A stretch of DNA of 64,000 nucleotides from Hofstenia miamia (taxonomy: Eukaryota > Xenacoelomorpha > Acoela > Hofsteniidae). Numbering within the stretch: position 1 is the first letter of the stretch; the number at the start of each line of letters is the position of its first letter. Below, piece by piece: positions 63,301-64,000 of this stretch. A program made the position numbers and the translations under genes. The notes under the pieces were generated by a model. That model made no database searches. It was not told where the DNA came from and saw nothing but the letters and a program-made list of their open reading frames with translations. The DNA lies in NCBI GenBank assembly GCA_900660155.1, contig CABFPE010000046.1, positions 128,288-192,287 on the forward strand. Direction: 5' to 3'.

Positions 63301-63306
63301 AATTAG
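2339..63306 (+). CDS. LDL-receptor-related protein (LRP) gene, 23 internal exons, incomplete at both ends
   Basis: Spliced single-gene model built by reading LDL-A, EGF-like and LDLR class B (YWTD) modules and matching AG acceptors to GT donors. All 22 junctions keep one open frame (phases, in order of introns: 1,1,1,1,1,2,1,1,1,0,1,1,0,1,0,1,2,0,1,2,2,0). The product is the extracellular part of a large type I endocytic or signalling receptor. LDL-A repeats bind ligand with Ca2+, and propeller-EGF units handle ligand release or partner binding in this family. Order seen: LDL-A x4 (first partial), EGF, then four propeller-EGF units. This resembles LRP4, or an internal LRP1/LRP2 cluster. LRP5/6 is less likely because its LDL-A repeats follow the propellers. 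Signal peptide, membrane helix and cytoplasmic NPxY tail lie outside the window. Divergence is high, so I give no symbol. The donors of exons 12 and 18 are the weakest choices. Confidence 0.88.
2485..9383. other. LRP intron 1
   Basis: 6.9 kb without a recognisable gene. It contains a copy of a dispersed repeat near 8640-8915, and a stretch around 3270-3560 with TCGGGT/CGAGTCG-type words that recur at 48700-48900. Short open frames here show no family features. Confidence 0.75.
8640..8915 (+). repeat. Dispersed repeat family A, copy 1
   Basis: Begins with TGTTTAAAC-rich words and runs into a segment containing TTATCATAATTCAATGTTTG. The same order of words, clearly diverged, recurs in the same orientation at about 51040-51340. 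No coding capacity seen and no ends defined, so the class is unknown. Confidence 0.6.
9384..9557 (+). CDS. LRP exon 2: end of LDL-A repeat 2 and degenerate LDL-A repeat 3
   Basis: Acceptor CTTTTTAG, donor TATA|GTAAGT, phase 1 to phase 1. Joined to exon 1 it completes repeat 2 (LCDG + EVNDCDDAIDEADC). Repeat 3 reads CNSPHIPKQISDDLVC followed by NYITDC and ending DELVKC. It keeps four cysteines in the spacing of C2, C4, C5 and C6; C1 is absent and C3 appears as His. Those two are disulphide partners in LDL-A, so the fold may survive with two bonds. An acidic stretch (NEDE) remains at the Ca2+ box. Confidence 0.88.
11673..12416 (-). pseudogene. P-like transposase, C-terminal part (element 1)
   Basis: Open for 247 codons. 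It contains GLTTQTFEAVILSTSSIA, then FFLTSRINQDSLEKRF. The Glu of DSLEKRF (11991-11993) corresponds to the third catalytic acidic residue of P transposase (E531 in the Drosophila protein, from family knowledge). It is followed by SRYRQMSGGRF. The end reads FFIAGYIAHKFQPIKLCASC, the usual AGY..K...C..C tail of THAP9/P proteins. It overlaps the preceding block by 4 bases in another frame, so the two are now separated by a frame break or a small intron. As this is a plain DNA transposon in a host intron, it is most likely a dead copy. Confidence 0.85.
12413..13148 (-). pseudogene. P-like transposase, RNase H-like core (element 1)
   Basis: The minus-strand frame starts at LTFD (Asp codon 13146-13148, the expected first catalytic Asp), followed directly by a TAA stop where the family normally has Glu, then MYLEKDFQYNGGEVSGV. 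After the 180-bp duplication centred on the N at 12940, the frame continues with SIICDNNGVNVSTYRRLL (second catalytic Asp) and LLFDVVQLIKTIRNNFL, the conserved D-x-x-H/Q-L-I-K-x-x-R-N-N motif. The 13142-12941 part and the 12895-12760 part encode nearly the same peptide because of the duplication. Confidence 0.83.
12760..13120. repeat. 180-bp direct duplication around a single-N join
   Basis: 12760-12939 and 12941-13120 have the same length and differ at only a handful of bases. They abut an N at 12940. Both copies begin TTAAATCATTAAAAATTTT and end CCTCCGTTATACT. The exact abutment at an N suggests two alleles laid end to end by the assembler rather than a biological duplication. Confidence 0.85.
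13150..13830 (-). pseudogene. P-like transposase, linker and helix-rich middle region (element 1)
   Basis: 13614-13823 encodes an acidic/basic linker (PEFVCSDRLKSLHDIASNIC). Further along the minus strand, about 13210-13320 reads LALLMRFTSPAAYEIARDHL then PLPHSRLLRTI. This matches the S-x-x-A-Y-x-x-x-R...LP...L motif upstream of the catalytic core in P/THAP9 transposases. The stretch between is in changing frames with stops, consistent with decay. Confidence 0.7.
14394..14608 (-). pseudogene. THAP-domain-like DNA-binding block (element 1)
   Basis: Minus-strand frame reads KKCCVVPLCKSGYQ, then QLKFPRNKWINAIRRESFTI and LCEDIFWKC. The order C-x3/4-C ... F-P ... W ... LC-x-x-H-F is the THAP (C2CH) zinc finger used by P-type transposases to bind their ends. 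The zinc-binding His is replaced by Ile (14433-14435), so the finger should not fold normally. No in-frame ATG precedes the first cysteines; a stop lies just upstream. Confidence 0.75.
15871..16005 (+). CDS. LRP exon 3: LDL-A repeat 4
   Basis: Acceptor TTCATTTTAG, donor TTCCA|GTAAGT, phase 1 both sides, so this is a symmetric module exon. Encodes a full six-cysteine LDL-A repeat: KCQLDYHKAKMRKC, MCIPSQLWCDGVIHC, PDGSDEKRC. Ca2+ ligands D-G...D-C-x-D-G-S-D-E are mostly kept (C-P-D-G-S-D-E). It ends QNS and joins the EGF module of exon 4. Confidence 0.95.
16006..19610. other. LRP intron 3
   Basis: 3.6 kb. Contains a (TA)n tract broken by a 176-base N run (16459-16634). Otherwise A+T-rich, with no gene or transposon recognised. 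Confidence 0.75.
16430..16670. repeat. (TA)n microsatellite interrupted by a sequencing gap
   Basis: (TA)n from 16430 to 16458, unknown bases 16459-16634, then (TA)n again to about 16670. The assembly probably failed to cross one long TA tract. The real length is unknown. Confidence 0.95.
19611..19748 (+). CDS. LRP exon 4: EGF-like module before propeller 1
   Basis: Acceptor AATTTTTAG, donor GTGAAC|GTAAGT, phase 1 both sides. Six cysteines in EGF spacing: ACQTGSCAHSCFKHGECTC then DNRSC. Members of this family often have two EGF modules between the LDL-A cluster and the first propeller; only one is visible here. A second could be missing from my reading of the 8.8-kb intron that follows, although the phases already match. 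Confidence 0.92.
26325..26560 (+). repeat. Dispersed repeat family C, copy 1
   Basis: Words such as AGTTCAGTA..ATATA..CACTAAATGGCCGGAATTT are matched in order, with divergence, by AATTCAGTATATAATG..GACTAAATCGGTCAGAATTT at 63845-63890. Both copies are followed by ATAATATAAT-rich DNA. Ends and class unknown. Confidence 0.45.
27226..27420 (-). mobile_element. Tc1/IS630-like transposon remnant
   Basis: At the left, ACAGGGTGTCCATAAAGTCT is a terminal-repeat type common in Tc1/IS630-like elements. On the minus strand, 27300-27410 reads PQERVKLIVLSGYKGCSYRM then IADEMKLN, a helix-turn-helix as in the N-terminal paired-like domain of Tc1 transposases. The catalytic region is absent: the HTH is followed almost at once by the end repeat, so the copy is internally deleted. 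No right-hand terminal repeat was found. Confidence 0.65.
27422..27947. repeat. Tandem duplication, unit about 270 bp
   Basis: Copy 1 is about 27422-27693, copy 2 about 27694-27947. Both start TTTATTGCATTTTGTTGTTA and end with ACTTTCACACTGATTACGAT. Copy 2 lacks two short segments present in copy 1 (near 27553 and 27620), otherwise nearly identical, so it is recent. It directly abuts the Tc1-like remnant. Confidence 0.9.
28583..28822 (+). CDS. LRP exon 5: propeller 1, blades 1-2
   Basis: Acceptor CATATTTAG, donor GCCAG|GTAGAC, phase 1 both sides. Encodes STIFVVGKINIYYWELNTK and, in the second blade, TIHHIDVHYQKKTLFYTHF followed by KRTIYKVKYD. The repeating pattern (hydrophobic strand, D-x-x-x-x-L-F/Y-Y-x, I-x-x-x-x-x-D) is that of LDLR class B repeats, but the YWTD tetrad is reduced to FYTH. 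Confidence 0.88.
28946..29123 (+). CDS. LRP exon 6: propeller 1, blade 3
   Basis: Acceptor TGGTTTTAG, donor GAAA|GTAATT, phase 1 in, phase 2 out. Reads NIAVDWVHNMLYWVVYTAK then SSKVIVSKINN and LIKLIALHPVRK. AVDW...LYW is the clearest class B signature of this propeller. The closing IALHPVRK is the usual I-A-V-x-P-x-x-R-x that leads into the next blade. Confidence 0.92.
29278..29510 (+). CDS. LRP exon 7: propeller 1, blades 4-5
   Basis: Acceptor CTTATTTAG, donor TTGA|GTAAGA, phase 2 in, phase 1 out. Reads LMYVLVLKNDKSYFYSSYMD, then VAHFVVDYQLSFLYFTVEK and AEIYRMELSGS. The frame joins the RK of exon 6 to KLMYV, replacing the family's R-x-Y/L-Y-W-T-D with KLMYVLV, a lost YWTD. Confidence 0.88.
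34032..34137. repeat. Perfect 53-bp tandem duplication
   Basis: 34032-34084 and 34085-34137 are identical by eye, starting CTTCAGAATTATCTGATGCT and ending CAAATATGAATAC. Identity suggests a very recent event or an assembly slip. Confidence 0.92.
34761..34838 (+). repeat. Dispersed repeat family B, copy 1
   Basis: Contains GTGAAGAACCTCATAAATCA. The reverse complement of 54545-54620 carries the same run of words (GTGAAGAACCTCAAAAATCA) and the following TTTTGCAAAAT..GATTAG. The two copies lie in opposite orientation 20 kb apart. Confidence 0.6.
37408..37614 (+). CDS. LRP exon 8: propeller 1, blade 6
   Basis: Acceptor TTTGTTTAG, donor CTTCAG|GTAACT, phase 1 both sides. Reads FQTIPRFLAVFNDVLYFTSP, then NISSIYRVHPLS, and ends with YPGIGAIVLAQNGRQGTPS. 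The FLAVF..VLYFTS unit corresponds to the closing blade, which in this family sits just before the EGF module, found here in exon 9. Confidence 0.87.
37615..39887. other. LRP intron 8
   Basis: 2.3 kb, A+T-rich. No gene seen. A CAGTGGTTCTTA word at 39542, typical of some hAT ends, has no partner and was not accepted as an element. Confidence 0.7.
39888..40016 (+). CDS. LRP exon 9: EGF-like module between propellers 1 and 2
   Basis: Acceptor CTCTTTTAG, donor TAAAA|GTAAGA, phase 1 both sides. Six cysteines: KCNDDNNGGCESICLPTP, ATCRCPIGY, GQSC. C-x-x-x-N-G-G-C-x-x-x-C is the hallmark of the EGF that packs under an LRP propeller. Confidence 0.95.
40017..40595. other. LRP intron 9
   Basis: 579 bp. 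An open frame runs from 40373 into exon 10, but the LRP exon is taken to start at 40596 because that acceptor keeps phase and the upstream peptide has no family features. Confidence 0.75.
40596..40804 (+). CDS. LRP exon 10: propeller 2, blade 1 and start of blade 2
   Basis: Acceptor GATGTTTAG, donor ACAAAA|GTAAGT, phase 1 in, phase 0 out. Reads TKSILFAVGSSIYRKHIG, then TAIASTLFDKNIIYFASMFG and TISMFNLTDT. S-I-L-F-A-x-G-x-x-I is the standard opening strand of an LRP propeller after its EGF. IYFAS stands where YWTD is expected. The same frame stays open upstream to 40373, so a cryptic longer exon cannot be excluded. Confidence 0.88.
40805..41724. other. LRP intron 10
   Basis: 920 bp; no feature recognised. 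Confidence 0.75.
41725..41911 (+). CDS. LRP exon 11: propeller 2, blades 2-3
   Basis: Acceptor CGTATTTAG, donor GATTCAT|GTGAGT, phase 0 in, phase 1 out. Reads GPQYIVVDSMARNIYYTC, then KHSRTFEVVSHNGS and NDLTILSDS. The IVVDSMARNIYYTC strand matches I-A-V-D-x-x-x-x-x-L-Y-W-T-D with a decayed tetrad. Confidence 0.9.
41912..42436. other. LRP intron 11
   Basis: 525 bp; no feature recognised. Confidence 0.75.
42437..42529 (+). CDS. LRP exon 12: propeller 2, short blade exon
   Basis: Acceptor CGTACCACAG, proposed donor ATGTTAA|GTGAAG, phase 1 both sides, only 93 bases. Encodes LGEFRFHDVKLYLYTEVSII then NIQTRLML, continuing into EIYIGVTVKN of exon 13. The frame stays open past this donor to a stop at 42653-42655. 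Later phase-1 donors such as ACTT|GTTATT are possible, so the 3' end is the least certain of the gene. Confidence 0.65.
42863..42902. repeat. (TA)n microsatellite
   Basis: About 20 TA units directly upstream of the GPCR-like exon. Confidence 0.95.
42924..43203 (+). CDS. Terminal exon of a rhodopsin-type GPCR (TM6-TM7 and tail), partial gene or fragment
   Basis: Begins after TTTTCTTTAG and runs open to TAA at 43201-43203. A basic third-loop end (SNAKSNVTK) is followed by a hydrophobic helix, MLFTVTVIFILTTFPDQMHF, with the Pro kink of TM6; the usual C-W before it is T-T. A short loop comes next, then TTLLVLTNVGVNFFVYPLTN, where N-x-x-x-Y stands for N-P-x-x-Y of TM7, and a basic helix-8 tail. 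Peptide-receptor-like by feel, but the subfamily is not assignable. Helices 1-5 were not found upstream in the window. Exon phase is 1, compatible with splicing from LRP exon 12, though phase 1 is common in both families. A nearby N and (TA)n tract leave misassembly possible. Confidence 0.75.
43371..43371. other. Single-N assembly join
   Basis: Lone N between the GPCR-like exon and LRP exon 13. I saw no duplicated flank here, unlike at the other single Ns. Confidence 0.8.
43482..43681 (+). CDS. LRP exon 13: propeller 2, blades 4-5
   Basis: Acceptor ATTATTTAG, donor GTTAAG|GTATGT, phase 1 in, phase 0 out. Reads EIYIGVTVKNSNTKGLIKKF, then LRNAPLGLTSHLSNIYWIDS and ENINYCDFKDC. N-A-P-L-G-L-T...I-Y-W-I-D is close to the N-P-F-G-L-x-x...I-Y-W-T-D pattern of a late LRP blade. 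Confidence 0.9.
43682..44918. other. LRP intron 13
   Basis: 1.2 kb; no feature recognised beyond scattered GAGCCGA words. Confidence 0.75.
44919..45123 (+). CDS. LRP exon 14: propeller 2, last blade
   Basis: Acceptor TTGTTTTAG, donor GTTTTAG|GTAGAC, phase 0 in, phase 1 out. Reads KSTLITVDSFFIYAVVSK, then ENFILQYNIDDKEKSPVKF and VATYNIDDVL. It ends just before an EGF (exon 15), as a closing blade should. No YWTD tetrad remains (FIYAVV). Confidence 0.87.
45830..46440 (-). mobile_element. Non-LTR retrotransposon (LINE) or SINE-like remnant with tRNA-like head
   Basis: Minus strand from the right: an (AAT)n tract, then GGCAGGTAGCCCAGTTGGTA, which contains a good pol III box A (TAGCCCAGTTGG, 46398-46409). 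An open frame of 105 codons follows (46302-45985) with RHKWTDEQNRTALECYRRS then RGYRKRMLEEWRKA. That W-T-x-E-x-N...R-G-Y-R-K-R-M pattern resembles the Myb/SANT-like N-terminal region seen in some non-LTR reverse-transcriptase polyproteins. No reverse transcriptase domain is present. Box B was not convincing. The segment looks clearly richer in G+C than its surroundings. Confidence 0.55.
46681..47819. repeat. 325-bp direct duplication flanking a 488-base insert, single Ns at both joins
   Basis: 46681-47004 and 47495-47819 are the same sequence (start TGATGATGTATTCCATTTGT, end CACGTTACCTGGTTTCG) apart from one extra T in a T run. The first copy ends at N 47005; the second starts after N 47494. 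The likely explanation is a contig placed between overlapping contig ends. Confidence 0.92.
47006..47493 (-). mobile_element. Mariner-type transposon fragment on the inserted contig
   Basis: Minus strand, about 47220 to 47006, one frame reads FILTDNQKQSQFQFRHHYF, SFLSRILTKDEKWCLYLNKK, RTKPWIRPDKQPPPRV and stops at the N. (T/K)-D-E-K-W-x-L-Y-x-N...W...P is the diagnostic region around the first catalytic Asp of mariner (DD34D) transposase. KDEKW lies at 47075-47089. The rest of the catalytic domain and the terminal repeats are not present in the window. Confidence 0.82.
48037..48170 (+). CDS. LRP exon 15: EGF-like module between propellers 2 and 3
   Basis: Acceptor ATAATTTAG, donor CCAAAG|GTGATT, phase 1 in, phase 0 out. 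Six cysteines: HCRKHNCSHLCVRS, EYKCLCPLLYEM, KCVPK. CSHLC followed by Y-x-C-x-C-P is the standard LRP EGF. An intron of 125 bp separates it from propeller 3. Confidence 0.95.
48296..48551 (+). CDS. LRP exon 16: propeller 3, blades 1-2
   Basis: Acceptor TTATTTTAG, donor TTTTTGG|GTTAGT, phase 0 in, phase 1 out. Reads VVYFDYDPIEQEIYFFNSS, then FLLVQPISGIGKQRIV and GNPVTGFAIDFLG. F-D-Y-D-x-x-x-x-x-I-Y-F and G-F-A-I-D-x-x-G-R-x-L-Y-W (completed in exon 17) are canonical blade landmarks. Confidence 0.92.
48552..52510. other. LRP intron 16
   Basis: 4.0 kb. Contains copy 2 of dispersed repeat A (51040-51340) and a CGGGTTCGGGT-type patch (48700-48900). Nothing else recognised. Confidence 0.7.
51040..51340 (+). 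repeat. Dispersed repeat family A, copy 2
   Basis: Same orientation as the copy at 8640-8915. Shared words include TTATCATAATTCAATGTTTG, GCAAAATTTT and ACATTATT, in the same order. It carries more TTTAAAC words at its left end. Confidence 0.6.
52511..52658 (+). CDS. LRP exon 17: propeller 3, blade 3
   Basis: Acceptor CCAATTTAG, donor ATCGGG|GTAATT, phase 1 in, phase 2 out. With the last base of exon 16 it reads GRNLYWAVRETGIFVSKIDG and ends LYNPTSLTITRSG. LYW...I-x-V-x-x-I-D-G-x-N is an easily recognised class B repeat. N-P-T-S-L replaces the P-x-x-I-A-V linker. Confidence 0.92.
52659..53154. other. LRP intron 17
   Basis: 496 bp; no feature recognised. Confidence 0.75.
53155..53311 (+). CDS. 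LRP exon 18: propeller 3, blades 4-5
   Basis: Acceptor ATTTATTTAG, proposed donor AATGAG|GTTAAA, phase 2 in, phase 0 out. Reads YLYYVEDCSGQNSIAKMSL, then SLAMNDNKHLLYFMANE, continuing into IIYQAPFS of exon 19. The frame stays open well past the donor, so the 3' end rests on phase match and domain continuity; the donor is weak. Confidence 0.75.
54545..54620 (-). repeat. Dispersed repeat family B, copy 2
   Basis: Inverted relative to the copy at 34761-34838. Its reverse complement shares GTGAAGAACCTCA and the words that follow. Confidence 0.6.
56213..56381. repeat. Left end of element 2: iterated palindromic 20-mers
   Basis: The unit GTCGCACACTGCCGTTAAGG occurs forward at 56218-56237 and 56363-56381, and as its reverse complement at 56253-56272 and 56332-56350. 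The first pair forms a perfect 20-bp inverted repeat around TAACCTTAACTTAAG. These are candidate transposase-binding sites. Confidence 0.92.
56620..56975. mobile_element. Tc1/pogo-type MITE nested inside element 2
   Basis: 356 bp between CAGTCAAACCTCGTGTTATC and its inverted partner ending ACCGAGGTTTGACTG, flanked on both sides by TA (56618-56619 and 56976-56977), the target duplication of Tc1/mariner elements. The interior is rich in TTCGAAC-type words. Open frames across it are chance; no transposase. The ends are well preserved, so insertion is probably fairly recent. Confidence 0.92.
57329..57357. repeat. (TA)n microsatellite
   Basis: About 14 AT/TA units within element 2. Confidence 0.95.
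57470..58834 (-). pseudogene. Decayed P-like transposase of element 2
   Basis: Blocks in minus-strand order: NKRSNAKLYSLEIISIAFTW then RSLYSTLRQYLSFPS (helical region before the core, 58834-58637); ERQNVKLVLKGFNEKTIASL and WWNVVNVQTI (insertion domain, 58555-58316); FRQTAGDCFYISCQEVFET (the Y-R-Q-x-S-G-x-x-Y block, about 58130-58050); and a C-terminal NIVSGFIVSKHKELACAADD with later cysteines (57982-57470). The part that should carry the first two catalytic Asp residues is missing between the first two blocks, and blocks lie in different frames. No THAP finger seen. Confidence 0.75.
58960..58981. repeat. (TA)n microsatellite
   Basis: About 11 TA units within element 2, right half. Confidence 0.95.
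59339..59441. repeat. Right end of element 2: iterated palindromic 20-mers
   Basis: Three copies of the same unit: GTCTCACACTGCCGTTGCGG at 59339-59358, GTCTCACACTGCCGTTAAAG at 59382-59401, and the reverse complement CCTTAACGGCAGTGTGCGAC at 59417-59436. The outermost pair again forms a hairpin. Confidence 0.92.
60611..60866 (+). CDS. LRP exon 19: propeller 3, last blade(s)
   Basis: Acceptor TCATATTTAG, donor CACATAT|GTAAGT, phase 0 in, phase 1 out. Reads SERDSKREVLKLDLHHRISD, TLVLYKDSIFWADGKDIKSV, then PRSDEKPILM. D-S-I-F-W-A-D-x-x-x-x-I...V matches a well-kept YWTD strand. The following stretch ends FSYHI and runs straight into the EGF of exon 20. Confidence 0.9.
60867..61359. other. LRP intron 19
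   Basis: 493 bp with GTCCCAGT/CCCATGGG-type words near 60950-61140, slightly like those at 6590-6720. No feature accepted. Confidence 0.7.
61360..61645 (+). CDS. LRP exon 20: degenerate EGF-like module and propeller 4, blade 1
   Basis: Acceptor TTTCTTTAG, donor TCCATCAT|GTAATT, phase 1 in, phase 2 out. The EGF reads SSFCSHLSLRDGETKISCAC, then PTGIALRKTDPSQC. C2, C4, C5 and C6 are present, C1 is missing and C3 is Ser (CSHLS for CSHLC). The propeller then opens with FKSTDFSYEGKRLFFSDLYS, a D-F-S-Y-E-G-x-x-x-F-F-S-D form of the YWTD strand. Here, unlike at the other EGF modules, EGF and first blade share one exon. Confidence 0.92.
61692..61931 (+). CDS. LRP exon 21: propeller 4, blades 2-3
   Basis: Acceptor AATTTTTAG, donor GAAAAG|GTAAGA, phase 2 both sides; the intron before it is only 46 bp. 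Reads ISTDFNGENAHYLIS, AIVKIAVDWSAGNIFWTDSS, LKKIFVMRIKKPKINPLISE, then CAIAVNPEKR. I-A-V-D-W...I-F-W-T-D and A-I-A-V-x-P are textbook LDLR class B motifs, the best conserved in the window. Confidence 0.96.
62035..62266 (+). CDS. LRP exon 22: propeller 4, blades 4-5
   Basis: Acceptor CTGCTTTAG, donor ACCATC|GTAAGA, phase 2 in, phase 0 out. Reads RYVFWSDLSTGTIERAYMDG, SIAIDYHENRLYFTSENSI, FISDLNGKDIQTVV, then HNPPFGITI. YVFWSD...IERAYMDG and N-P-P-F-G-I-T are clear class B landmarks; the last one announces the final blade. Confidence 0.96.
62267..63149. other. LRP intron 22
   Basis: 883 bp; no feature recognised. Confidence 0.75.
63150..63306 (+). CDS. LRP exon 23: propeller 4, last blade
   Basis: Acceptor CTGCTTTTAG, donor CAATTAG|GTAAGT, phase 0 in, phase 1 out. 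Reads NKHIFYIADSSFKSIRKTSR, then GQFLRTLTDVRYVADDVQL. H-I-F-Y-I-A-D...I-R-K corresponds to the closing YWTD strand. The phase-1 exit fits a following EGF exon, which should lie beyond the window. Confidence 0.92.
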
Positions 63307-64000
63307 GTAAGTAGTTCTTTAAGATGACCATTTAATCCTGAAAAGCTACGGAATGTAGGATTTTTATTTTTAGAAACCAATATATTTCCTTAACAGTTCG
63401 TCGTCGTTTACATTTTTATTAGTTGGAAGATGTTTGAGGTGCATTTTGCACCCGAAGATTTTTTCACATTTCATTGTTACTATTATAAATGCCCCCAAAC
63501 TGTCGAAATATATGAATACCTAAGAACCTACAAATAAATATATTCAAAAAACTCTCTTTCATATATATTAATCATTTTTGGCACTCCTTTTATAGAATCT
63601 TAAGTCCTTGTGGGGTGCAAATGTACCCCAAATGATGACGAACTTTTAAAGACAATATTGAATGTCTTAGATTCAGGAGATAGAATCCACAGATAATGAA
63701 CCAAACTACAGAGCTTTTTTTGCAATTTTTCACACAACTTGAAGAATCTAATCATTAGATTTAACCTTCCTGTTTCCTTAGTTGGCAATGATATGATTGC
63801 TCGATAATATAAAATATCGGTTTTACAGTATATTTCGAAAAGGGAATTCAGTATATAATGTATTTATGGACTAAATCGGTCAGAATTTCAAAGGCAAGTT
63901 TATATATGTGATGACGTTTTCACATGATCGAAATGTTTTTCCGTTGTGTAATATAATTTAATAATATGTAATAAGATATAATATCAAAAACAATATAATA
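63307..64000. other. LRP intron 23 (start)
   Basis: No exon seen before the window ends. The last 165 bases match dispersed repeat C. Confidence 0.7.
63835..64000 (+). repeat. Dispersed repeat family C, copy 2 (cut by window end)
   Basis: Diverged match, in order and orientation, to 26325-26560; both continue into ATAATATAAT-rich DNA. Confidence 0.45.

Overview
This is one long, strongly A+T-rich stretch of animal nuclear DNA. Introns of up to about 9 kb, GT..AG boundaries with short TTTAG-type acceptors, many (TA)n microsatellites, and decayed DNA transposons point to an invertebrate genome. I cannot place it in a phylum from sequence alone.

Nearly all coding content on the plus strand belongs to a single gene that enters before the window and leaves after it: a divergent LDL-receptor-related protein (LRP). 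I could place 23 exons between 2339 and 63306, together about 4.3 kb of coding sequence or about 1,446 codons. All 22 exon junctions are phase-compatible with an open frame. The domain order is: tail of one LDL-A repeat, three more LDL-A repeats (exons 1-3), an EGF-like module (exon 4), six-bladed YWTD propeller 1 (exons 5-8), EGF (exon 9), propeller 2 (exons 10-14), EGF (exon 15), propeller 3 (exons 16-19), EGF (start of exon 20), propeller 4 (exons 20-23), and an open end. LDL-A repeats followed by four propeller-EGF units resembles the LRP4 ectodomain or an internal LRP1/LRP2 cluster. YWTD motifs are eroded in propellers 1-3 and clearest in propeller 4. One LDL-A repeat and one EGF each lack just the C1-C3 disulphide pair.

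The introns hold the rest. Intron 2 carries a decayed P-element/THAP9-like transposon on the minus strand. Intron 18 carries a second P-superfamily element with terminal inverted repeats of about 61 bp, built of palindromic 20-bp units, and a Tc1/pogo-type MITE lies inside it. Intron 4 has a Tc1-like remnant and a 270-bp tandem duplication. Intron 14 has a non-LTR retrotransposon/SINE-like remnant and a mariner fragment set between two copies of the same 325-bp sequence. Intron 12 contains an intact open exon for the last two transmembrane helices and tail of a rhodopsin-type GPCR, on the same strand as the LRP gene.

Several spots look like assembly joins: single Ns at 12940, 43371, 47005 and 47494, two of them with duplicated flanks, and a 176-base N run inside a (TA)n tract. 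Structural claims near them need care. I saw no rRNA, tRNA gene, CRISPR array or promoter that I could support.
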